From: Ignavibacteriales bacterium | GTDB taxonomy: Bacteria > Bacteroidota > Ignavibacteria > UBA10030 | DNA length: 64,000 nucleotides | NCBI GenBank assembly: GCA_026390595.1 | Contig: JAPLFQ010000006.1 | Span: forward strand, 59,519-123,518 | Direction of reading: 5' to 3' | In this document: positions 1 to 8,614 of the stretch, piece after piece | Layout of the letters: every line of letters begins with the position of its first letter | Numbering within the stretch: the stretch's first letter is position 1 | The notes under the pieces: model-generated | What the model saw: only the letters and a program-made list of their open reading frames with translations | Told to the model about the DNA's origin: nothing | Database searches by the model: none | Position numbers and translations under genes: made by a program

Positions 1-87
1 CTTTGTCGGGGGCGGCCTTGCTTTCCCCGAACGATGTTGGTTCGGGGGAGGTTCATCGTTGTCTCTCAACTGGGATTTCAACAACCG

Positions 88-327
88 CTAGAATGGCTCG
101 CCGTCGTCTTTGATGCAGTTCATCGGGCAGAGTTCTATGGCCCGACGGATATCATCTTCCTCTCTCGGATCGGCAGGCTGCTGATAGAGATAGTAGTACG
201 ACGAGTCATTACTGTACATGAAATTCTGCAAGGCAAACGAGAAGCAAATCCCGCATCCATTGCATGCGCTTGTAACGAAGTACTTACCAGGTGCGTTTTC
301 CTGAAGCCTGACCGCGATCGTCTGCAT
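88..327 (-). CDS. Small 4Fe-4S ferredoxin
   Basis: A 79-residue acidic protein with the iron-sulfur signature CNGCGIC near the N-terminus and a closing ELCPMNC segment near the C-terminus, the layout of a single-cluster bacterial ferredoxin. It would act as a soluble one-electron carrier in the cytoplasm; the partner cannot be told from the sequence. I chose the ATG at 327 because GGAGGAGAG lies just upstream; a longer in-frame reading to 372 would put that ribosome site inside the gene. It lies downstream of the argF to PLP-enzyme operon but is separated from it by about 265 bases and a hairpin, so it is probably transcribed on its own. The cysteines are visible; cluster type (3Fe or 4Fe) is family inference. 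Confidence 0.82.
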   Translation of the reverse strand: MQTIAVRLQENAPGKYFVTSACNGCGICFSFALQNFMYSNDSSYYYLYQQPADPREEDDIRRAIELCPMNCIKDDGEPF

Positions 328-540
328 GCATCTCTCCTCCGGCTGAAAAGTCAAAACCCCTTGTGGCATCATAACTTGACAAGGATTGTGCCACGGAAAT
401 GGCGTTCCAGGGGTGTTGAACTGGCGAGTCCCTCGTCACATATCAACAGAAAACCAGAAGTATTCCTATTTCTGAAAGCAACATTCCAATATGTGGAAAT
501 GAACGGGGTGGAGTCGGGATTGGGAGGCCGTGAAATCAAA

Positions 541-568
541 TCGGCCTCCAACGGAGATTGGAAGCCGA
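541..568 (-). terminator. Likely intrinsic terminator of the argF operon
   Basis: An 11 bp stem (TCGGCTTCCAA pairing with TTGGAGGCCGA, with G-T pairs) read on the minus strand and followed by TTTGATTT. It lies 26 bases past the stop of the PLP-enzyme gene, the last gene of the operon. The T-tract is interrupted, so strength is uncertain. Confidence 0.6.
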
Positions 569-593
569 TTGTACGGTGGTCCTGGAAACATTG

Positions 594-1922
594 CTACATT
601 TTTCTCAGTGCCTGTTCCAGATCTCGGATAATATCTTCCGCTTTCTCGAGCCCGATCGAAAGCCTTATTCCTCCCGGATCAATACCGCGCTTGAGCTGCT
701 CTTCCGGCGGAATGCTGGAATGTGTCATTGATCCCGGATGCTCGATCAGTGTTCGGATGTTCCCCAGGCTGACTGCGAGTGTCATCGTGTACGAATTGTC
801 GGCGATGTAATTCACCATTCGGTTCGCTTTGCGATGACGGTCAGCGGGAGACTTCCCCTTCGGTATGAAGTACATCAATACACCAGGAGAAAACTCTCCA
901 TCGTAGTTGCGCATCTGGTCCCGGGCGAGCGACCGTTGCCGGAACGAATCAAGGCCCGGGTAGCTTACCATGCCGATTCGCTTGTCGTCTTCCAGGAACT
1001 CTGCCACCTTCTGCGCCGTCTGGATCTGCTGCCTGAATCGGACGGCAAGAGAGGGCAATCCGTAGACAAGTATGGGCCATGCGCTTTTTGCGCTGAGCAC
1101 TCCCCCGAAATCCTTCCGATAGAGAAGCAGCTGATCGTAACTCCATGAGGGTCCGAGCACGACACCTCCCATATCCGTGCCGAAACCGCAAATTCCTTTC
1201 GTCAATGACTCCACAACGAAGTCCATGCCGAGCGTTAAAGGGCGCTGGCAGTACGGTGTGGCGAACGTATTGTCAACGGCGGCATAGATCCTGTTCGGCT
1301 TACTCCGATTGCGATTGTGGCGTTTCGTAATCTCCGCGATGCCCTGAATGTCGATGAGGTCCATGGTGGGGTTCACTGGAGTCTCAAAATACAGCAACCG
1401 GGTGCGCGGCGAGATCGCGTTGCTGACGGCTTTCAGGTCCTTGAAATCGACCCATTTCACGTTGATGCCGTAGCGCGGAAACCAGTTCTTGAACAAAGAA
1501 TATGTGCAGCCATACAACATCTGGTGTGCGATGATTTCGCTGCCGGTGCCGAGAAGAATGCCGCAGAGAGCAGACTCGGCAGCCATCCCTGTTGAATATG
1601 TCACGGCGCATTCCCCTTGCTCCGCAGTCTTGAGATTTTCCTCGAGCAGATCCTTGTTTGGCTCACCCAAACGGTCATAGATATAGATCGGGGCCTTCGA
1701 CTCGACGTTCAGGTCCCCGGCATGATGTGCAAACTCAATGAATCCTTTCGCTCCGCGCTTCGTCGTGGAAAGGCGAAATGTGGACGAGGAGGAGATGGGC
1801 GGGATGACGTGATGACTATAGTCCCACTTCGGTGTGAACGATTCTCCCCAAATCAGGCGGGTTTCCGGCGCGTAGGAACCCTTCCTGACCTTTACTTTGC
1901 TGCCCGCCGTTTTCTTTGCCAT
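594..1922 (-). CDS. Cys/Met metabolism PLP-dependent enzyme (gamma-synthase/lyase family)
   Basis: A 442-residue fold-type I PLP enzyme of the cystathionine gamma-synthase / methionine gamma-lyase / O-acetylhomoserine sulfhydrylase family. Visible family features are the YDRLGEPN stretch (usual YSRxxNPT), the TYSTGMAA cofactor-phosphate region, ETPVNPTMDL, VDNTFATPY, and the PLP lysine in ESLTKGICGFG. The last differs from the common SATKYxxGH form, so the protein belongs to a divergent branch and the substrate (cystathionine, methionine or homoserine ester) cannot be fixed. A Lys/Arg-rich N-terminal extension of about 20 residues precedes the fold. The start at 1922 lies 8 bases after the stop of the COG2403-type gene, so it is co-transcribed with the carbamoyl-phosphate genes, an unusual pairing of sulfur and arginine metabolism. 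Confidence 0.88.
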   Translation of the reverse strand: MAKKTAGSKVKVRKGSYAPETRLIWGESFTPKWDYSHHVIPPISSSSTFRLSTTKRGAKGFIEFAHHAGDLNVESKAPIYIYDRLGEPNKDLLEENLKTAEQGECAVTYSTGMAAESALCGILLGTGSEIIAHQMLYGCTYSLFKNWFPRYGINVKWVDFKDLKAVSNAISPRTRLLYFETPVNPTMDLIDIQGIAEITKRHNRNRSKPNRIYAAVDNTFATPYCQRPLTLGMDFVVESLTKGICGFGTDMGGVVLGPSWSYDQLLLYRKDFGGVLSAKSAWPILVYGLPSLAVRFRQQIQTAQKVAEFLEDDKRIGMVSYPGLDSFRQRSLARDQMRNYDGEFSPGVLMYFIPKGKSPADRHRKANRMVNYIADNSYTMTLAVSLGNIRTLIEHPGSMTHSSIPPEEQLKRGIDPGGIRLSIGLEKAEDIIRDLEQALRKM

Positions 1923-1930
1923 GGTGCATT

Positions 1931-3268
1931 CTATCCTTTCAATGAAGCAACGAACTTGCCGAGGATCGACTTCAGATCAGGGGTTCCGATTTCTTCCAGT
2001 TCGTACGAAATCCGAACCGCCGGTTTGTTGAGTTTAACGATCCGCGCAAGGTTGATGGGAGTTCCGATGATGACCGTGTCACAAGGGACCTTGTTGATCG
2101 TCTCCTCGAGATCCTTCACCTGTTTCTCGCTGTATCCCATTGCCGGAAGCAGGATCCCGATGCCGGGATAGCTATCAAATGTCTTTTTGATTTCACCTGA
2201 GCAGTACGGCCTCGGGTCAATGATCTCCGACGCGCCGAATTTATGAGCTGCTACAGTACCTGCGCCGAACTTCATTTCGCCGTGGGTCAGTGTCGGTCCG
2301 TCTTCGATGACGAGCACTTTCTTTCCGGTGATAAGGCCGCTCTGATCCGCATAGATCGGGGACGCAGCTTCGATGATCTGTGTCGTCTTGTTGACCTTAC
2401 GGATATTTTCGCGCAGAGTAAAGACCGCCTGCGGGTCGGCGGAATCAACTTTGTTGATGATAACAACATCCGCCATGCGCAGGTTGGTTTCGCTCGGATA
2501 GTAGGAGAGTTCGTTTCCGACACGGAGCGGATCGGCGACGACGATGGAAAGATCCGGTTTGTAAAACGATGTGTCGTTGTTGCCGCCGTCCCACACTATC
2601 ACATCGGCTTCCTGCTCCGCGCTATCGAGTATCGCCTTATAATCCACCCCGGCGTAGATGATCGTTCCGTTGACGATATGCGGCTCATACTCTTCCATCT
2701 CCTCGATCGTGCATTGGTGCTTCTGAAGGTCTTCGATGGAAGCGTATCGCTGGACTTTCTGCTTCTCGAGGTCGCCGTAGGGCATCGGGTGTCGAACCGC
2801 TGCGACTTTGAGGCCGAGCTCGGCGAGCAGGCGGGAGACTTTTCGACATGTCTGGCTCTTGCCGCTTCCCGTGCGTACGGCGCAGATCGAAACCACCGGT
2901 TTCTTGCTTGGGATCATCGTTTGTGGTGCGCTCGGCAGCTTGAAATGCGCACCAGCCATCGAAGCGCGTGAAGCGAGGCTCATCACATGCTGGTAGGACA
3001 CATCGCTGTAAGAAAACACGACTTCCTCAATCGCATGTCGCCTGATCAGGTCCTCCAGATCCTTCTCCTCATAGATTGGAATCCCGTCGGGATAGAGTTT
3101 GCCCGCGAGGGCAGCCGGGTATTTCCGTCCGGCGATGTTCGGGATTTGGGTTGCGGTGAATGCGACGACATTGTAGGGCTCATTGTCTCGATACATGACA
3201 TTGAAATTGTGGAAATCGCGTCCAGCGGCACCGATAATGATAGTGTTGATGCGTTTCATTCCTGCCAT
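1931..3268 (-). CDS. COG2403-type P-loop enzyme; candidate arginine synthetase (ADP-dependent arginine to citrulline)
   Basis: A 445-residue protein of the cyclic-2,3-diphosphoglycerate-synthetase-like / COG2403 family. An N-terminal Rossmann part (INTIIIGAAGRDFHNFN) is followed by a P-loop (AVRTGSGKSQT), a SIMIBI-like VWDGGNND segment and an NKVDSAD base motif. The ATG at 3268 has AGAAGGAG 6-7 bases upstream. Context is the strongest clue: it is downstream of argF, arcC and pyrB on the same strand (93-base gap). I recall an enzyme called arginine synthetase from Thermococcus kodakarensis, which converts arginine, ADP and phosphate to citrulline, ATP and ammonia and works with ornithine carbamoyltransferase and carbamate kinase; I believe it is of this family but cannot check. 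No arginine deiminase gene is seen here, which such an enzyme would replace. Family call is firm, activity is inference. Confidence 0.75.
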   Translation of the reverse strand: MAGMKRINTIIIGAAGRDFHNFNVMYRDNEPYNVVAFTATQIPNIAGRKYPAALAGKLYPDGIPIYEEKDLEDLIRRHAIEEVVFSYSDVSYQHVMSLASRASMAGAHFKLPSAPQTMIPSKKPVVSICAVRTGSGKSQTCRKVSRLLAELGLKVAAVRHPMPYGDLEKQKVQRYASIEDLQKHQCTIEEMEEYEPHIVNGTIIYAGVDYKAILDSAEQEADVIVWDGGNNDTSFYKPDLSIVVADPLRVGNELSYYPSETNLRMADVVIINKVDSADPQAVFTLRENIRKVNKTTQIIEAASPIYADQSGLITGKKVLVIEDGPTLTHGEMKFGAGTVAAHKFGASEIIDPRPYCSGEIKKTFDSYPGIGILLPAMGYSEKQVKDLEETINKVPCDTVIIGTPINLARIVKLNKPAVRISYELEEIGTPDLKSILGKFVASLKG

Positions 3269-3360
3269 ACAAACTCCTTCTGTGATGTTGCCGTGTGTGA
3301 TTGCGGTTGGAGAGTCGTAACAATTCCGTTGACGGCGGCGCATGCCTCGTCAAGACCATC

Positions 3361-4278
3361 TCATTCTTCATCGAAGAGCATCGTAAGCAGCGCCATCCTT
3401 ACAAAGAGACCGTTTTGTGACTGACGGAAATACGCCGCGCGATGATCCCGGTCGACTGCAGCATCGATTTCCACCGAGCGCGGCAGCGGATGCATAATAA
3501 TTGTGTTGGATCTTATCTGGTGCAGCATCGCGGGATTGATGTTGTATTGCGAGAGGGCGACATCCTGCCTCTTGAGGCGTTCACGATCGATGCGCGTTTG
3601 ATACACCACGTCTACGGAGGGCAATACCTCGGCCGGGTCGGAGCTGAGCTGGTACCAGACGTCGCGTTCCTCAAGGTGGTCGATAATATCCTGCTTGATC
3701 TGAAGCTCAGGAGGAGCGAGGAAGTACAGTTTTACCCGTTCGAATTTGCTGAGCAGGTAGGCGAGAGATCGGACTGTCCTGCCGGTGTCCAGTGCGCCTA
3801 TCAGAGCGACGGAAAGGCCGTTGAGCGTGTTGCACTCATTGTAGATTGTGTAGAGGTCGAGCAGTGCCTGTGTGGGGTGCTGGCCGCCTTCCCCGTCGCC
3901 GGCGTTGATAATGGGAATGGGGGAGACCGCTGCTGCTCGTTTTGCTCCTCCTTCTTCGTTATGCCGAAGCACGATGACGTCGCAGTAGTTGGCTATGATC
4001 CTGATGGTGTCCTCGAGCTGCTCTCCTTCCACCACGGAGGAGAACGCTTTCGCGGATTCGGTGGAGAGCACCCGACCGCCAAGACGGTACATTGCAGCTT
4101 CAAACGAAAAACGGGTTCGTGTCGATGGCTTGTAGAACAGCGTGGCCATGATGCGGTTTTCGTAATCGCGCGTGCCGCCGCGCTGAACGATCCGTTCCAT
4201 CTGACGGGTTCGGCCGAACAGCTCCATCAGGTTCGGGACTGAAAACTGCTGCGATTCGATGACATGTTGTAGTTTCAT
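3361..4278 (-). CDS. pyrB: Aspartate carbamoyltransferase catalytic subunit
   Basis: A 305-residue aspartate transcarbamoylase, which makes N-carbamoyl-L-aspartate from carbamoyl phosphate and aspartate for pyrimidine synthesis. The carbamoyl-phosphate site PSTRTRFSFE, the mobile lysine region SAKAFSSVVEGE, the HPTQALLD motif and the aspartate-binding loop HPLPRSVEID are all present. No regulatory pyrI gene is adjacent. The start ATG overlaps the arcC stop as ATGA (4275-4278), so translation is probably coupled to carbamate kinase; a longer in-frame reading would run inside arcC. Placement among arginine-fermentation genes suggests that carbamoyl phosphate from citrulline breakdown can also feed pyrimidines. 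Confidence 0.93.
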   Translation of the reverse strand: MKLQHVIESQQFSVPNLMELFGRTRQMERIVQRGGTRDYENRIMATLFYKPSTRTRFSFEAAMYRLGGRVLSTESAKAFSSVVEGEQLEDTIRIIANYCDVIVLRHNEEGGAKRAAAVSPIPIINAGDGEGGQHPTQALLDLYTIYNECNTLNGLSVALIGALDTGRTVRSLAYLLSKFERVKLYFLAPPELQIKQDIIDHLEERDVWYQLSSDPAEVLPSVDVVYQTRIDRERLKRQDVALSQYNINPAMLHQIRSNTIIMHPLPRSVEIDAAVDRDHRAAYFRQSQNGLFVRMALLTMLFDEE

Positions 4279-5240
4279 TCTTCCTGCCCGTGATCTAGTG
4301 CTGCCGTGATATGCGTACCTGCTTTGCCGCGGACTGCTTCGACCAACTGGTCGCACGAGGTGATGAACACATCGCGCCCCCCATTGCGGACAAAACGAAC
4401 GGCCGCTTCAACTTTTGGCCCCATGCTGCCGGCTGCAAACTGATTCTCGTTCAGATAGTGCTCCATGAGATCTGCAGTTGCCTGCCTCACAGCCCGTTGT
4501 GACGGCTGTTTATAATTGACGAACACCTGATCGACATCCGTGCTGATCACGAAACAGTCAATGCCAAGTCCGGTTGCGAGGAGGGACGATGCCCGGTCTT
4601 TGTCAATGACGCCCTCCACACCTGTCACAGAATGATCTTCGCCGACAAGGACAGGGATTCCGCCTCCGCCGAGCGCAATGACGATGATGCCGAGATCAAG
4701 AATCTGACGGATCACTTCCAGTTCGAGAATTTCGAGAGGCTGCGGTGATGGGACCACTCTCCGGTATCCGCGGGCGGCGTCTTCGACCATCGCCCAGCCG
4801 TGCTGCCTGATTTTTTCTTCGGCAGCCTTCTGTGTGTAAAATGGGCCTATCGGTTTGGTAGGGTTTGTGAAGGCGGGGTCATCGGGACTGACGCGTACCT
4901 GCGTCAGAATCGTCATCACAGGCATGAAAAAGCCGGCACGCCGGAGTTCACATTGGAGGCCCTGCTCGAGCATGTAGCCAATTTCACTCTGTGTGTTGGC
5001 GACGCAGACATCCAGAGGCTGGGTGTATACTTCGCCGGCTGCCCGTTCAGAGCGGAGAAGCGCGGCTCCGACCTGTGGACCGTTGCCATGCGTAATCACG
5101 ACGCGCCAACCGTCAGCGACAAGCTGTGTTATTTTACGGGCCGTCTGATGAGCGTTTGCGAGCTGCTCTTCGATAGTTCCCCTCTCTCCGACCCGGATCA
5201 GAGAATTTCCGCCCACCGCAATCAACGCAGTTCGTGCCAT
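4275..5240 (-). CDS. arcC: Carbamate kinase
   Basis: A 321-residue cytoplasmic kinase of the amino-acid kinase fold. N-terminal ALIAVGGNSLI, ITHGNGPQVG, the IALGGGGIPV loop, the VIDKDRASSLLA motif and the GSMGPKVEAA segment are all typical of ArcC. The enzyme takes carbamoyl phosphate and ADP to ATP, CO2 and ammonia, the energy-yielding last step of arginine or citrulline fermentation. It starts 11 bases after the argF stop and its own stop overlaps pyrB, fixing it inside the operon. Length is normal for the family and no key motif is missing. Confidence 0.95.
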   Translation of the reverse strand: MARTALIAVGGNSLIRVGERGTIEEQLANAHQTARKITQLVADGWRVVITHGNGPQVGAALLRSERAAGEVYTQPLDVCVANTQSEIGYMLEQGLQCELRRAGFFMPVMTILTQVRVSPDDPAFTNPTKPIGPFYTQKAAEEKIRQHGWAMVEDAARGYRRVVPSPQPLEILELEVIRQILDLGIIVIALGGGGIPVLVGEDHSVTGVEGVIDKDRASSLLATGLGIDCFVISTDVDQVFVNYKQPSQRAVRQATADLMEHYLNENQFAAGSMGPKVEAAVRFVRNGGRDVFITSCDQLVEAVRGKAGTHITAALDHGQEE

Positions 5241-5251
5241 ACGTCCGTATC

Positions 5252-6166
5252 CTATTTCATCAGTTGAGCCATGACCGCCTTTTGCGCGTGCAGGCGGTTT
5301 TCCGCTTCCTGAAACACGACGGAGGCCGAGCTGTCGATTACTTCGTCAGTGACCTCGTCGCCGCGATGAGCAGGCAGGCAGTGCAGGAATATCGCGCCGC
5401 TCTTCGCTCTCGCCATCAACTGCTTGTTGACTTGGAAGGGCTGGAAGATCGCTTTGCGCGCCTCGGTTTCAGATTCCTGTCCCATGGACGCCCAGACGTC
5501 CGTGTAGATCACGTCCGCGTCCTTCACGCCTTCGGAGGCGTCGTGCACGACTTCAATGCGCGCGCCGGTTTCTTTTGCATCTTCGGTTGCGTACTGAAGT
5601 GCTACGGGACTTGGTTCATAGCCCTTCGGGCATGCAACTGTAACATGCGTCCCCAGCCGGGCTCCTGTGAACATCAGCGAGTGAGCGACATTGTTGCCGT
5701 CGCCGACGAAGCAGAGCTTCAGCCCCTTGAGTTCGCCTTTCAATTCCTGCATGGTGAGGTAGTCCGCAAGCGCCTGACATGGATGCGAATAGTCTGTCAG
5801 CCCGTTGATGATGGGGATGGAAGCGAACCGCGCCATATCGACGACGATCTGATGCGCGAACGTGCGGATCATGATTCCCTGGACCATGCGTTCGAGATTC
5901 TTGGCGACATCGTGGATCGACTCACGTTTGCCGAGACTGATTTCCATCGGCAAGAGGGAGATGGAAAATCCGCCGAGCTGATGGATTCCGACATCGAACG
6001 TCACGCGGGTGCGGAGCGAAGGCTTTTCAAAAATCATCGCGAGCGTTTTGCCTTTGAGAGCCGATGTATAGTTCTGCGGATGAGCTTTCATGTCAGCGGC
6101 GAGCTTGAGGGTCCCGAGGATTTCTTCCCGGCTGAAATCACGGATTGTCAGAAAGTCTTTTTTCAT
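5252..6166 (-). CDS. argF: Ornithine carbamoyltransferase
   Basis: A 304-residue transcarbamoylase with the carbamoyl-phosphate motif EKPSLRTRVTFD, the HPCQALADYLT motif and the ornithine-loop signature HCLPAHRGDEV, which separate it from the aspartate enzyme next door. It catalyses ornithine + carbamoyl phosphate to citrulline, and with arcC downstream can run in the phosphorolytic direction. The start at 6166 was preferred over the longer reading to 6238 because the extra residues are not family-like and homologues begin at the MKKDFL-type position. It is the first gene of the operon; the upstream 480 bases lead to the tRNA genes on the other strand. Confidence 0.95.
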   Translation of the reverse strand: MKKDFLTIRDFSREEILGTLKLAADMKAHPQNYTSALKGKTLAMIFEKPSLRTRVTFDVGIHQLGGFSISLLPMEISLGKRESIHDVAKNLERMVQGIMIRTFAHQIVVDMARFASIPIINGLTDYSHPCQALADYLTMQELKGELKGLKLCFVGDGNNVAHSLMFTGARLGTHVTVACPKGYEPSPVALQYATEDAKETGARIEVVHDASEGVKDADVIYTDVWASMGQESETEARKAIFQPFQVNKQLMARAKSGAIFLHCLPAHRGDEVTDEVIDSSASVVFQEAENRLHAQKAVMAQLMK

Positions 6167-6649
6167 CGCTGTTTTGCTTCCTTGGATGTTTATGCACGAA
6201 TGTTGATAATTATCGGAAGACCCTGACAACAATCGCAAGACGACTGGCGAACGATCGCGCGGGTACGAGCAGGATCTACATGCTCCGGAATGACATTCAG
6301 TGAGTATGGCTCAAGTTCTGTGCCACGCAGCCGAGTTCGGGATATGGAGGACTCTGGAACAGCCGGTGGAGTTTCGCATCAATACGTTGACAGAAGTTAA
6401 CAATGGTTCCGGCAAGAAGGTAGGTCTTTCCAATAAAGGCCAACTATGTCGCATGTGTGAGAATCGCCGGGGTGATCGAGCTCGGGGTTTACCCGCGAAA
6501 ATGCTATTGCCTTTCCATCGAAGTTTGCGTATTTTTATGAATGCGGAGCCTGTTATGAAAATAACGGGCTTTGCGCTCTCTGGGAAGGGGTGAAACGTCC
6601 GATTTTGGTCGCACATCGGGTTTTGAGAGCCTTCCTTAAGAAACACATG
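6167..6649. other. Intergenic stretch between argF operon and tRNA genes
   Basis: About 480 bases without a convincing gene; it should hold the promoters of the leftward argF operon and the rightward tRNA genes. The only structure I see is a hairpin at 6547-6570 (AGCCTGTTAT / ATAACGGGCT around GAAA) followed by TT, of unknown role. Confidence 0.5.
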
Positions 6650-6723
6650 GCGGCCATAGTTCAGTAGGTTAGAACGCCAGGTTGTGGCCCTGGAGGTCGT
6701 GGGTTCGAAACCCACTGGTCGCC
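6650..6723 (+). tRNA. tRNA-His (GUG)
   Basis: Full cloverleaf: acceptor GCGGCCA (6651-6657) pairs with TGGTCGC, anticodon stem CCAGG/CCTGG closes the loop TTGTGGC giving anticodon GTG, and GGTTCGAAACC forms the T arm. The extra G at 6650 faces C73 (6723), the histidine-specific G-1:C73 pair. The CCA end is not encoded. Confidence 0.95.
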
Positions 6724-6732
6724 CAAGCGAAT

Positions 6733-6819
6733 TGTCGATTTCGTGATTTTCGATTGTCGATTGATGTTGAAACCCATACCTGCGGGTATCAATCGAAAAT
6801 CGATAATCTGCAATCGACA
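6733..6819. repeat. Imperfect long inverted repeat between the two tRNA genes
   Basis: Left arm 6733-6765 (TGTCGATTTCG...TCGATTGAT) and right arm 6788-6819 (ATCAATCG...CAATCGACA) pair over about 30 bases with small gaps, leaving a 22-base loop. It is built from repeats of TCGATTG/CAATCGA, resembling a small dispersed palindromic element. It separates tRNA-His from tRNA-Glu and could form a hairpin in a joint transcript. Confidence 0.6.
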
Positions 6820-6826
6820 TTTTTCT

Positions 6827-6899
6827 GCCCCCATCGTCTAGAGGCCTAGGACACGAGCTTTTCAAGCTCGGTACACGAGTTCGAATCTCGTTGGGGGTA
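6827..6899 (+). tRNA. tRNA-Glu (UUC)
   Basis: Acceptor GCCCCCA (6827-6833) pairs with TGGGGGT (6892-6898), discriminator A at 6899. The anticodon stem CGAGC/GCTCG closes TTTTCAA, giving anticodon TTC; the T arm is CGAGTTCGAATCTCG. An integrase gene starts 67 bases downstream, the usual arrangement when a tRNA 3' end serves as an attachment site. Confidence 0.95.
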
Positions 6900-6925
6900 C
6901 AACACTTACAGCTGCTTTTCCCACC

Positions 6926-6945
6926 TGCTAACACTTCTGCTAACA
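6926..6945 (+). repeat. Direct repeat TGCTAACA upstream of integrase 1
   Basis: TGCTAACA occurs at 6926-6933 and 6938-6945, between tRNA-Glu and the integrase start. The same octamer recurs as an inverted pair at 11430-11449, just past the other integrase gene. Candidate recombinase-binding sites; inference only. Confidence 0.35.
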
Positions 6946-6966
6946 GCAAATCCGCAGAGGTGTCCC

Positions 6967-7986
6967 ATGCCCACCCTGTTCAAACGTTCGAACGGCATCT
7001 TCTACATTGTCACTGACGGAAAGAACGGCCGTCGCCGATGGATTAGTACCGGAGAACGCACAAGAGCCAGAGCGTCAAAACATCTGGAAACTTTTGAAGA
7101 TAAGCCACGGCAGGCGAATCAACCCAAACGTCTCTCCACGTTCATCAGTGAGTTTCTCTCAAGGGTTTCGAGTTTCTACTCCACCGGCACGCTTGGAATA
7201 TATCGGCACGCGCTCAAGTCCTTCCTCTCCACAGTCGGCGATCTTCAACTCGCGACAGTGTCCGCACAGCATATCGATCTGTTCCGGCAGCGCAGAATCA
7301 AACAAGTCTCTCCTATAACGCTGAATATCAACCTCAGAGCGCTTCGATCTGCCTTCTACTATGCCATTCGTTGGCAAATCCTGAGCTCTAATCCATTCAC
7401 CAGAGTTCCTCTGTCACGGGTCCCCGAACGGGATCCGATATTCTTTTCGTCTGAAGATTTCAAACTGATCGTTGGTTCAATCAGGCAGGAGTGGTTCAGA
7501 TCGATCGTGATATTGGCCGCGTGCACGGGAATGCGGAGAGGGGAGATTGTCAACCTTCGGTGGAAGGATGTCGACCTCTCACAGAAGGTAGTGAGAGTAC
7601 ATTCGAGTAGCACTTATCGTACGAAGAGTGGCAAAAGAAGAGTCATACCGTTGAACGTGATTGCACTACAGCTCTTAGAGCGGCTTGACCACAAGACATC
7701 CGAAGATTACGTGTTCACAATAGAGGGGAGAAGAGTAAGGGATCTGTACCTGAGCAGGAAGTTCAGCCAACATGTCCACCGTCTGGGATTTCCAATTGGC
7801 TATCACTTTCACAGTCTCCGGCATTCGTTTGCGAGTTGGTTGGTCCAGAACGGAGCCCCGATCTATGAAGTTCAAAAGCTAATGGGGCATTCGACAATTC
7901 AGGTTACCGAGATCTATGCCCACCTTGCGCCCAGTCAGTTGCACAACACCGTCGAGCGTCTTTCACAACAATTAACGATGAGTTAG
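6967..7986 (+). CDS. Tyrosine recombinase / integrase (copy 1)
   Basis: A 339-residue phage-type integrase. An N-terminal arm-binding region (LFKRSNGIFYI, RRRWISTG) is followed by a SAM-like core-binding domain (about 55-150) and a catalytic domain with the first Arg in TGMRRGEIVNL, Lys in RTKSGKRR, HSLRHSFASW, the His in LMGHSTI and the nucleophile Tyr in TEIYAHL: a complete R-K-H-R-H-Y set. It begins 67 bases after tRNA-Glu and reads away from it, so tRNA-Glu is the likely attachment site. It is clearly paralogous to the integrase at 11485-12504, which faces it. Start ATG has AGAGGTG upstream. I found no copy of the tRNA 3' end to the right, so the element's far end is not located. Confidence 0.92.
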   Translation: MPTLFKRSNGIFYIVTDGKNGRRRWISTGERTRARASKHLETFEDKPRQANQPKRLSTFISEFLSRVSSFYSTGTLGIYRHALKSFLSTVGDLQLATVSAQHIDLFRQRRIKQVSPITLNINLRALRSAFYYAIRWQILSSNPFTRVPLSRVPERDPIFFSSEDFKLIVGSIRQEWFRSIVILAACTGMRRGEIVNLRWKDVDLSQKVVRVHSSSTYRTKSGKRRVIPLNVIALQLLERLDHKTSEDYVFTIEGRRVRDLYLSRKFSQHVHRLGFPIGYHFHSLRHSFASWLVQNGAPIYEVQKLMGHSTIQVTEIYAHLAPSQLHNTVERLSQQLTMS

Positions 7987-8614
7987 TTCACAATCAGTAA
8001 TTTGCTCAGGGCCCATGCGGCTCCATGTTCATCTCGCAGATGAAAACGTGCCGATCATCTCAGGGAGCTTTCTTATGCTAAATACTGTTGTCGCACTCTG
8101 ATGCGCGTGAATATAGAACTTCCGGTTCTCTGAACTGCGGGTGAAAAAGCTGGAAATGCAGATGCCCGCTTTGTCTGAACCAAACAGGTTGAAGTAGGGA
8201 ATCGGTAAGCCGCTGTTTCACTCGCAGAAAAGCCCTGAATCCTCGGGCTATTTCTCTAGCTTCCCAACTGCTCAGTCTAGCGAGGTGTGAGAATTCCCGC
8301 CCTTGTCTCGGGCTTCTTGGCTTGCAAGTGGCTGAATTCTATGACGAATCCCTGAAGAAGGTTGGTCAAAACAATCCAACTACCTAGCGAGGCCGTGTTT
8401 CCCTCGTGCCCACAAACAAGGTACAACTCCTTGCGCCCCCCTCCCCCGCATTGTTTCTGAGTCAATCCTGCAGTACGTTGGCAGGCAGCACCGTGGCATG
8501 CCTCTGAAAACCGAGTATGCGCTATGAGGCGAAAATGATCTGTCTAAGAGCCAAGGGAATAGAGATATCAATGAGTTACAATTGCACTTCTCTGTTTCAT
8601 CAAAGGGGACGCAG
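7987..8614. other. Gene-free stretch
   Basis: About 630 bases between integrase 1 and the beta-propeller gene. Small reading frames here show no protein-like features; I see no repeat, RNA or terminator. It must contain the promoter of the propeller gene, but no clear box was found. Confidence 0.4.

Noticed and set aside
5234..6226. 330-codon plus-strand open frame opposite argF (similar ones at 3442-4242, 2243-2971 and 34-810)
   Set aside because: Antisense to clearly conserved genes; composition follows third-position bias of the real gene and no ribosome site or domain is seen.
6870..6899. Search for a second copy of the tRNA-Glu 3' end as attR
   Set aside because: Only short matches such as TTCGAATC (near 11050) were found; too short to claim an attachment site.
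6311..6949. 212-codon minus-strand frame over both tRNA genes
   Set aside because: Its peptide (GFEPTTSRA, EIRTRVPSL) is the typical false protein read from antisense tRNA sequence.
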